Positions 14,515 to 20,124 of a stretch of 20,124 nucleotides of DNA are shown one piece after another (position 1 is the first letter of the stretch; each line of letters opens with the position of its first letter). Origin of the DNA: Bacteroidia bacterium (lineage in GTDB: Bacteria > Bacteroidota > Bacteroidia > Flavobacteriales > Flavobacteriaceae); contig JAHHLF010000272.1 of assembly GCA_018679315.1 (NCBI GenBank), positions 1 through 20,124 of the forward strand. The letters are read 5' to 3'. The notes under the pieces were generated by a model. It ran no database searches and was not told the DNA's origin. It saw only the letters and a program-made list of their open reading frames with translations. A program made the translations under genes and the position numbers.

Positions 14515-16974
14515 CTAATCCACCATAAACAGGGCATTGGCAAAGAACAACTTGCCGCCTTCCCAAAATGCCCGGAACAAAGGATTATCTACCATATACA
14601 CCACTTCTCCGCGGCCATGGTTCTCCATCCCAAAAACCAGGGTTTTCCCTAATTTTTTCTGCGCTTCGCTCCCGGCAAATCCGGAAAAGGGCTTCGTTTG
14701 ATCTTCCAGGTAAACCGCAGTTCCCCGTTTTAAATATTTGTAGGCATCATTTCCAAGTTTTAATGTGAAATAGGTGTCGCCATATCCATATGCCAACGGG
14801 TTGGATGTATCTACCCGTGTTTTAAAGATCGCCCCGGTGATCGCACTTTTCATTTGTTCACGCTGCGAACTGTCAAAAGGGGCTACTTTTTCCTCAGCTT
14901 CTTCCTTCTCCGCTTCTTTAAGTTTAATGCCAAAACCATCATCGCCATCAATGGCTTTTATCGATCGGCCCATGGCGATCAATCTGCCGCCTTCCCGTAC
15001 CCAGGATTTTAGTTCCTTGAGTCGGTCTTCACTCATAAATTTGCGGTAACCCCGGCCATCCGGAAAGATTAAGACATCATAATCTGCCAGGTCGACCCCG
15101 TTAATATAATCTGCATCGATCACGGTCAATGGATAGTGCAGTTGTTGCTCAAAGAAATGCCAGATCTCACCAAAGCGAAGGGTACTTGCCGGATCACCGG
15201 AAAGTAAAGCAATCTTTGCTTTGGGGATCATATCTACGTAGAAAGACCCAAAGTCCTTCCCGCTATCTACAAATCCGGTTTGAACCGGGGTGATGGCTTT
15301 ATTGTGTTTTTGGGCTGCATCCTTTAGCATATTCAGGAAATCGCTCTTCCCTTCATTGTCGGCACGTGTAATGATCAAACTGCCTCGAGCATAGTTATTT
15401 CCTTCTAGTTGGAACGACTTATGTGCTTTGCGGATACGGATTCCTTTTTTTAAGAGTTCGGCAAGGAAACGGGCATCATCCATACTGTTCCAATCCGTCA
15501 CATAAGCATATGAATTGGTATTCACATCCAAAGTGGCTGCCATTCCTATTTCCCAATTTCCATTTCCCTGTCCGAGATCAGACTCTGATGCAACAGCATT
15601 TAAGCCATAAGCATAGGGTAAAGACCAGGCAGTAATATCATAGGTGAGGGAATCTACTAACTTGGCATCGGGTTCAAAAAGCACTTTAACCAAGGTGCCT
15701 TTGGTCTGGTTAGCCGAGATCAAGAGACTATTTTCTCCACCTCTCAGACTGCCAGATCTGCCCGTTTTGTAATTATAGCCTTTGGCAGAAACCCCGGCTC
15801 CGTTGCCGTATTTGATCTGGTGTTTGTCAAGAAGGCTTGCTAGTTGAGTTAGTTGATCTTTTCCTCCATCCAGCAAGTAGCTTTTGTATTTGAAATTTTT
15901 TCGCTGATAGAATTTTCGAAATTCTTCAGTTAAACGCCCGGCATTATTCTTAGCCACTTCAACTGTAGACAGGCCCGTTGTATGATGATGGGCTATCCGG
16001 TCCTGTAAGGTCAGGGTATCCTTGATAGCTGTAATAACACCTAATCCGGCCCGGCCACTTCCTCCTTGCTCATAGGTCATCCCTATACCCCCGTTATAGG
16101 TAGGATAGGTATCCCCATAGCTGGGATAAAAGAGATCGAAGACTTCTTTTGTAAAATAGAACCAGCCATTGGCATCAAAATACCGGGCGTGGTTCCTGCC
16201 TATCGTTTCCTGAAAATCGCGCTGAAACTGCGTGATCACCTCATGATAGGGTTGCGCCGCAGGGGCAAAGAAATACGGATTATTGACACCTTGTTCGTGG
16301 AAGTCTACATGGATATGCGGCAGCCACTCATTGAATTTTTTTAAACGTTGCTGACTCTCCACTTGAGAAAGCCATGCCCAATCCCGATTCAGGTCGAACA
16401 TATAATGATTGCTCCGACCGCTCCACCATCCTTCGTGATGTTCCTTACTATTGGGATCTACATTAAAAGGGGTGTTCTTATATTGATTATACCAGTTTAC
16501 ATAACGGTCGCGACCATCCGGGTTGATACAAGGGTCCATGATAACCACGGTATTCTCCAGATAGTCAGCTTTCCTTGTCAGCAGATCATAGATGGTTTGC
16601 ATAGATGCCTCCGTGCTCACGCTCTCGTTTCCATGAACATTATAGCTAAGCCATACGACGGCTTTTTCAGAAACGGGTCCACCTGTAGTGCTGGCTAAAT
16701 GTGCCTGGCGGATCTCCTCCAGATTTGCCATGTTCTCCGCTGAGCTCAAATAAGCCAAGAGCAAGGGCCTGCGCTCATTTGTTTTTCCGTAGCTAATAAG
16801 TTTGACGCGACCAGGTTCGGCCTTGGCTACCTGTTCATAATAATCGACAACTTCGTGATGCCTTGTAAACTGGGTTCCCAGCTCATATCCGAGAAATTCA
16901 GAAGGCGATTGCAGGGCTTGTCCAAACAGGGATAAACAAAAAAGGCTTAGAAGGCCCGTGTAGAAATTTTTCAT
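14515..16974 (-). CDS. Secreted M14 family zinc carboxypeptidase
   Basis: This is an exported zinc peptidase of 819 residues with signal peptide MKNFYTGLLSLFCLSLFGQA. The N-terminal M14 domain (about 25-340) has the HxxE zinc motif H114-E117 (NVHGNES), the NPDGRDR motif, SNHYMFDLNRDWAW, a third-ligand candidate H226 in HVDFHEQG, and a likely catalytic glutamate in GMTYEQGGSGR. The middle and C-terminal parts include a flavodoxin/GATase-like segment (about 590-680, IALLSGDPASTLRFG ... DYDVLIFPDGRGY ... LKSWVREGGRLIAMG), as in other large M14 proteins of Bacteroidota. It probably digests extracellular or periplasmic peptides. No membrane anchor or Por sorting domain is evident at the C-terminus, which ends FFANALFMVD. 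It is upstream of the methyltransferase gene on the same strand and divergent from bshC. Confidence 0.93.
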   Translation of the reverse strand: MKNFYTGLLSLFCLSLFGQALQSPSEFLGYELGTQFTRHHEVVDYYEQVAKAEPGRVKLISYGKTNERRPLLLAYLSSAENMANLEEIRQAHLASTTGGPVSEKAVVWLSYNVHGNESVSTEASMQTIYDLLTRKADYLENTVVIMDPCINPDGRDRYVNWYNQYKNTPFNVDPNSKEHHEGWWSGRSNHYMFDLNRDWAWLSQVESQQRLKKFNEWLPHIHVDFHEQGVNNPYFFAPAAQPYHEVITQFQRDFQETIGRNHARYFDANGWFYFTKEVFDLFYPSYGDTYPTYNGGIGMTYEQGGSGRAGLGVITAIKDTLTLQDRIAHHHTTGLSTVEVAKNNAGRLTEEFRKFYQRKNFKYKSYLLDGGKDQLTQLASLLDKHQIKYGNGAGVSAKGYNYKTGRSGSLRGGENSLLISANQTKGTLVKVLFEPDAKLVDSLTYDITAWSLPYAYGLNAVASESDLGQGNGNWEIGMAATLDVNTNSYAYVTDWNSMDDARFLAELLKKGIRIRKAHKSFQLEGNNYARGSLIITRADNEGKSDFLNMLKDAAQKHNKAITPVQTGFVDSGKDFGSFYVDMIPKAKIALLSGDPASTLRFGEIWHFFEQQLHYPLTVIDADYINGVDLADYDVLIFPDGRGYRKFMSEDRLKELKSWVREGGRLIAMGRSIKAIDGDDGFGIKLKEAEKEEAEEKVAPFDSSQREQMKSAITGAIFKTRVDTSNPLAYGYGDTYFTLKLGNDAYKYLKRGTAVYLEDQTKPFSGFAGSEAQKKLGKTLVFGMENHGRGEVVYMVDNPLFRAFWEGGKLFFANALFMVD

Positions 16975-16998
16975 TGATTAGCAAGTGATTGGTGTACT

Positions 16999-17006
16999 CA
17001 AAGCTA
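16999..17006 (-). promoter_or_regulatory. Candidate -7 element of the M14 peptidase gene
   Basis: The minus strand reads TAGCTTTG (17006-16999), matching TAnnTTTG, 25 bases before the ATG at 16974. The nearest TTG upstream is at 17034-17032, too far for a normal spacer. It sits back to back with the bshC element. Confidence 0.4.
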
Positions 17007-17061
17007 CTAAATAAATGTTAACTTATCCCCCCAAAACCACCATAGAATGGGAGAGGAATTC

Positions 17062-17069
17062 TATCTTTG
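17062..17069 (+). promoter_or_regulatory. Candidate -7 element of bshC
   Basis: TATCTTTG matches TAnnTTTG and ends 17 bases before the ATG at 17087; no -33 TTG was found. Its position inside the longer reading frame that begins at 17015 argues that translation starts at 17087. Confidence 0.45.
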
Positions 17070-17086
17070 GCTGGATTACGATTATT

Positions 17087-18688
17087 ATGAAGGTTGATAA
17101 AATACCTTACTGCGATACCGGATATTTTTCCTCACTCATATGTGATTATTTAGACCAGCACAAAGATGTCAGGTCTTACTATAATCACTTTCCCAAACTG
17201 GAAGAATTTGTAGCCCAGATCAAGGAAAAATCGGCTTCATATCCAAATTCATTCCGACCCATTCTTCAAGAGGCTGTCAAAAAGCAAAATGAGGGGGTGT
17301 TACTTTCAAAGTCCTCACAGAAAAATATAGAATTGTTAGGATCGGATAGTACGTTTACCGTAGTCACCGGTCATCAACTCAACTTATTTACTGGCCCTTT
17401 ATATGTTTTCTATAAGATCATCTCGGTTGTCAATTTATGTGCGCAATTAAAAAAGGCACATCCAAAGAAAAATTTCGTGCCTGTTTTTTGGATGGCTACA
17501 GAGGATCACGATTTTGATGAGATCAATCATTTTACTTTACATGGAAAGAAATGGGTTTGGAATTCCGATTCTTCAGGGGCTGTCGGCCATTTCAAAACAT
17601 CCGGACTGGAGAAATTAGGGGAGAGATTACCGGATGAATTAGGGACATCCGGGAAAGCACAAGAACTGGCGACTCTTTTTAAGAAGGCATATGAGGATCA
17701 CGATACCCTCACTGCAGCCACTCGATATTTGGCCAACGAGCTGTTTGGATCTCTTGGCCTTGTTATCATTGACGGAGATGACAAAGAATTAAAAAAACTG
17801 TCAATTCCGCTTATCGAGCGAGATATCCTGGAGCAAGTTGGGTTTCAGAATGTCAATGCTACTCTAGAAGAATGGAAGGTGAAAGGCCTGCCTTACAAAG
17901 TGCAGGTGAATCCGAGGGAGATCAACTATTTCTACCTGATCCCGGGATTGAGGGAACGGATCGTATTTACGGAGGGGGAATATCAGGTGATGAATTCAGA
18001 GCTGCGATTCAGCGAAAGCGAACTCAAAGAAGAAATTGCGAAATATCCAGAGCGTTTTTCTCCGAATGTGATCATGCGACCTGTATACCAGGAATATATC
18101 CTCCCTAACCTGTGCTACATAGGCGGGGGCGGAGAGATCGCTTATTGGCTGGAGTTGAAAAGCACTTTTGAAGCTTTCAAAATACCACTGCCCGTACTCC
18201 TGCTTCGGAATTCCGCTTTATTGATGTCCGAGAAACAAGGTCAAAAATTAGAGAAACTACAAATTAGCCTTCCCGATATTTTCCTCGATACAAATCGCTT
18301 TATCAATAAAAAAGTAAGGGAGATATCGAATATCATAATCGACTTTAATCCACAGAAGGAGGTACTTCAGGAACAATTCAAGAACCTGCATGAACTGGCA
18401 GCACAAACAGACGCCTCGTTTCTGGGTGCTGTGAAAGCACAGGAACGCAAACAGGTCAAAGGCCTGGAGCATCTTGAAAAACGACTTGTACAAGCACAGA
18501 AGAGAAAACTGAAAGACCAGGTAGGACGAATGACCGAAATACAACAAGACTTATTCCCCAATGGAAGTTTACAGGAGAGACAGGTGAATTTCTCTCAATT
18601 TTACCTGGAATTAGGGGAAGAACTTATACAAGGCCTTCAAAAGAATCTGGATCCGCTAGATCTTAGATTTACAGTATTACGGTACTAG
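17087..18688 (+). CDS. bshC: Putative cysteine ligase BshC (bacillithiol synthesis)
   Basis: BshC adds cysteine to glucosaminyl-malate, the last step of bacillithiol formation. From the ATG at 17087 (MKVDKIPYCDTGYFSSLICDYL) the protein has 533 residues, close to the usual length near 530-540. Family features include TVVTGHQLNLFTGPLYVFYKIIS (about 90-112), FVPVFWMATEDHDFDEINH (about 130-148), the YLGGGGEIAYWLELK-type segment (YIGGGGEIAYW) and a long C-terminal coiled coil (about 440-500). An earlier ATG at 17015 is rejected because the added 24 residues are not conserved in style and span the likely promoter. bshA and bshB are not in the window. Its 3' end overlaps the opposing PNPOx-like gene by 12 bases. 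Confidence 0.94.
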   Translation: MKVDKIPYCDTGYFSSLICDYLDQHKDVRSYYNHFPKLEEFVAQIKEKSASYPNSFRPILQEAVKKQNEGVLLSKSSQKNIELLGSDSTFTVVTGHQLNLFTGPLYVFYKIISVVNLCAQLKKAHPKKNFVPVFWMATEDHDFDEINHFTLHGKKWVWNSDSSGAVGHFKTSGLEKLGERLPDELGTSGKAQELATLFKKAYEDHDTLTAATRYLANELFGSLGLVIIDGDDKELKKLSIPLIERDILEQVGFQNVNATLEEWKVKGLPYKVQVNPREINYFYLIPGLRERIVFTEGEYQVMNSELRFSESELKEEIAKYPERFSPNVIMRPVYQEYILPNLCYIGGGGEIAYWLELKSTFEAFKIPLPVLLLRNSALLMSEKQGQKLEKLQISLPDIFLDTNRFINKKVREISNIIIDFNPQKEVLQEQFKNLHELAAQTDASFLGAVKAQERKQVKGLEHLEKRLVQAQKRKLKDQVGRMTEIQQDLFPNGSLQERQVNFSQFYLELGEELIQGLQKNLDPLDLRFTVLRY

Positions 18689-19222
18689 ATATTCACTTAC
18701 CCAACTTCCTTCCTGTTTTGAAAACCGGATCTTAATATGACTTACAGGCTGCAGCTGCAGGTATTCTAATTTGAAGAGGGTTACTTTAACAGCAGAGAAA
18801 TAATCTTTGTCTTTTAAATATTCAACATCGTCCGGGTGTTTCACAATACTCCCAGGTGGGGTTGTACTGGTATAATCCTTCCTGTTTACTTCAGCAATAC
18901 CCTGCCAGTAACCCGCTAATGTTTCTTCATCTTTGATCAAGCTAGCCACACCTTCAACTTTAAGCTGAATTTTATTTTCCTGATCGTAAAACAGCATACC
19001 CACTTTGTTATTCTCTTTCATATGTGTCACTTTCTTGGATCTTCTATCTGTGTAAAACAACAATTCCTGATCTGCAGTTACACCACGCAAAACTACAGTT
19101 CTGAGTCGCGCCATCCGATCTAAACCAACGGTTCCCAAGGTAAAGATCCGGAAGGGATGTGACTTTTTTTCCACCGCTTTGCGCAAGGAATTAAAAATAT
19201 TTTTAAGGTATGAATGGCTCAT
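18677..19222 (-). CDS. Pyridoxamine 5'-phosphate oxidase family protein (FMN-binding split barrel)
   Basis: This 181-residue cytoplasmic protein has the split-barrel flavin fold: FRIFTLGTVGLDRMARLRTVVLRGV (about 23-48) is the first beta hairpin with the RTVVLR flavin-contact strand, followed by LLFYTDRRSKKVTHMKENNKVGMLFYD and IQLKVEGVASLI. It resembles the shorter Alr4036-type PNPOx relatives more than true PdxH: no PdxH C-terminal dimer motif is seen, so a general FMN-dependent oxidoreductase is the safer name. The ATG at 19222 is the natural start. The gene converges on bshC, and its last four codons overlap the end of that gene. No clear promoter element was found upstream. Confidence 0.88.
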   Translation of the reverse strand: MSHSYLKNIFNSLRKAVEKKSHPFRIFTLGTVGLDRMARLRTVVLRGVTADQELLFYTDRRSKKVTHMKENNKVGMLFYDQENKIQLKVEGVASLIKDEETLAGYWQGIAEVNRKDYTSTTPPGSIVKHPDDVEYLKDKDYFSAVKVTLFKLEYLQLQPVSHIKIRFSKQEGSWVSEYLVP

Positions 19223-19308
19223 TATCAGATATTTAGAAAATAATATTAAAAAAAATCAATTTTTAGGTAGGGTATTTCGTTAGATGCTTGTTTTATAATC
19301 AAATTGCT

Positions 19309-19335
19309 ATGAAAAAGAAAATATTCAAACCATAA
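19309..19335 (+). CDS. Possible eight-codon open reading frame (MKKKIFKP)
   Basis: An ATG at 19309 opens a tiny frame, MKKKIFKP then TAA, in the otherwise gene-free stretch 19223-19432. It lies on the strand that ends at the orphan terminator at 19398. A frame this short arises easily by chance in AT-rich DNA. It could be a leader or micropeptide within a small transcript. Low confidence. Confidence 0.15.
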   Translation: MKKKIFKP

Positions 19336-19397
19336 TTTAAAAGTTTGAGTTAGTTATAATAAGTTCATGTGTTTAGGTTGGTTTTTGATTTTGAAGT

Positions 19398-19431
19398 CCC
19401 CGTAGTACATACTACGGGGTTTTTCTTTTTT
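19398..19431 (+). terminator. Strong intrinsic terminator without an annotated gene
   Basis: CCCCGTAGTA (19398-19407) and TACTACGGGG (19410-19419) form a perfect stem (nine pairs with an ACAT loop, or ten with CA), followed on the plus strand by TTTTTCTTTTTT. On the minus strand the hairpin is followed by ACTTCAAAATC, which is not a U-tract, so it terminates plus-strand transcription. Both flanking genes are on the minus strand, so it implies a plus-strand transcript starting within 19223-19397 or reading through from bshC. Confidence 0.8.
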
Positions 19432-19432
19432 A

Positions 19433-20124
19433 TTAGTTCACCTTATATTCCAATCGCATGGTAATGGAAGCCGTCTTTTCCCTGGAAGCCGTATTATAGG
19501 CTCCGCCCCAACTATAATCTTCGTCGGAATATTGGCCTGTGATCTGGAAGACTCCCATCCTGGCCGATATGAGATCCCCTAAATCTCCGCCTGAATTCTC
19601 AGCTATTTTTTCTGCCCTGATCCGGGCATCTTCTGTAGCCTTAGAGATCATTTCGATCTTTAGATCAGATAACTTACTGTAATAATAACGCGGGGGAGTG
19701 GAATTGAATTTAACGCCCTGGTTCAGTAATTCGGTGATCTCACGGGAAATTTTCTCAACAGTGGCCACATCAGAAGATTCTACCCGTACAGTCTGGGTGA
19801 GTTCGTAGCCCCTGAAAATAGTCCCTACATAATTATTCCCTTCGTATTTATTATCGCGGATCTCTGAAGTTTGCACAGCTTCGAAAATGATATTCTCTTC
19901 CTTGAGACCTTTGGATAACAGATACTTCTTAACCTGGTCCTCATCCCTGATCAATTGATCGAAAGCGGCCTTGAGATCTACATTACTCGCATTAAAACGG
20001 CCTTCCCATACGATAAGATCCGATACAAAATCTTTGTTTCCCAAGCCCGTTACTGAGATGATCTGAGGCGGATTGGCACGCCTAACGTATGAATTGCCCA
20101 GGAGGAGTGCGGCTATTACTATAG
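19433..20124 (-). CDS. SIMPL domain-containing (DUF541) exported protein, partial
   Basis: The frame is open to the right edge, so the true start is outside the window. The first visible residues, IVIAALLLGNSYVRRANPP, are the end of a signal peptide or membrane anchor. The SIMPL domain follows: IISVTGLGNKDFVSDLIVWEGRF, then LKAAFDQLIRDEDQVKKYLLSKGL, a GYELTQTVRVES core strand, and the KATEDARIRAEKIAENSGGDLGDLISARMG helix-strand near the C-terminus. SIMPL proteins are periplasmic or membrane-anchored and form oligomeric rings (as reported for BP26); their role here is unknown. A TTG at 20044 could be mistaken for a start, but it cuts into the first strand of the domain. About 230 residues are visible, including the natural C-terminus. 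Confidence 0.88.
   Translation of the reverse strand, partial: IVIAALLLGNSYVRRANPPQIISVTGLGNKDFVSDLIVWEGRFNASNVDLKAAFDQLIRDEDQVKKYLLSKGLKEENIIFEAVQTSEIRDNKYEGNNYVGTIFRGYELTQTVRVESSDVATVEKISREITELLNQGVKFNSTPPRYYYSKLSDLKIEMISKATEDARIRAEKIAENSGGDLGDLISARMGVFQITGQYSDEDYSWGGAYNTASREKTASITMRLEYKVN

Noticed and set aside
17015..17086. Longer N-terminus for BshC from 17015
   Set aside because: The shorter form has the family length and the family-like start MKVDKIPY; the extra stretch overlaps a TAnnTTTG element.
18745..18762. CTGCAGCTGCAG-type repeat, possibly a recombination or regulatory site
   Set aside because: It lies within the PNPOx-like gene and simply encodes Leu-Gln-Leu-Gln; no further copies were seen.
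1..20124. Defence island, mobile element or new multi-gene system
   Set aside because: No transposase, integrase, terminal repeats, CRISPR repeats, toxin-antitoxin pairs or nuclease-ATPase sets were seen, and composition looks uniform; the content is mostly conserved core genes.

Overview
The window comes from a member of the Bacteroidota, most likely the class Flavobacteriia (family Flavobacteriaceae). I infer this from protein families and gene order (tatC-kpsF beside recQ; zapA - 6S RNA - rny; CCC-motif membrane proteins; DUF3667; bacillithiol ligase BshC), from signal peptides ending in GQ, and from repeated promoter elements of the Bacteroidota type (TAnnTTTG). No database was searched and the genus cannot be named. 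This is mostly conserved housekeeping chromosome. I saw no insertion sequence, prophage, CRISPR array, tRNA or rRNA.

Layout. (1) 1-1407, minus: kpsF (TTG start) overlaps by one base with tatC, which runs off the left end. (2) 1637-3838, plus: a RecQ helicase that has lost its zinc ligands. (3) 3880-4886, minus: three small cysteine-motif membrane proteins (DUF2752, then two CCC-type proteins). (4) 4966-5471, minus: a small lipoprotein whose signal peptide is one base out of frame with its body. (5) 5581-6726, plus: a NifS/IscS-like cysteine desulfurase. (6) 6729-9066, minus: a periplasmic M23 peptidase and a small exported partner. (7) 9202-11678, plus: a promoter, a ZapB-like coiled coil, ZapA, a 6S-type RNA and RNase Y. 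(8) 11812-12861, plus: a DUF3667 zinc-ribbon membrane protein. (9) 12862-16974, minus: a secreted M14 peptidase followed by a winged-helix methyltransferase. (10) 17087-18688, plus: BshC. (11) 18677-19222, minus: a PNPOx-like flavoprotein. (12) 19223-19432: a gap with an orphan plus-strand terminator. (13) 19433-20124, minus: a SIMPL-domain protein cut by the right end.

Themes. Cell envelope: TatC exports folded proteins, KpsF supplies arabinose-5-phosphate for Kdo, and M23 peptidase, ZapA and the coiled coil act in wall remodelling and division. RNA control: 6S RNA and RNase Y. Thiol and sulfur chemistry: cysteine desulfurase and BshC. Several start codons were moved downstream from the longest reading frame (M23, its partner, RNase Y, BshC), guided by signal peptides, family lengths, catalytic residue numbering and promoter positions. 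There is no gene-free stretch longer than 300 bases. The best leads are the out-of-frame lipoprotein start, the orphan terminator near 19398-19431, the zinc-less RecQ, and the very tight convergent gene junctions.
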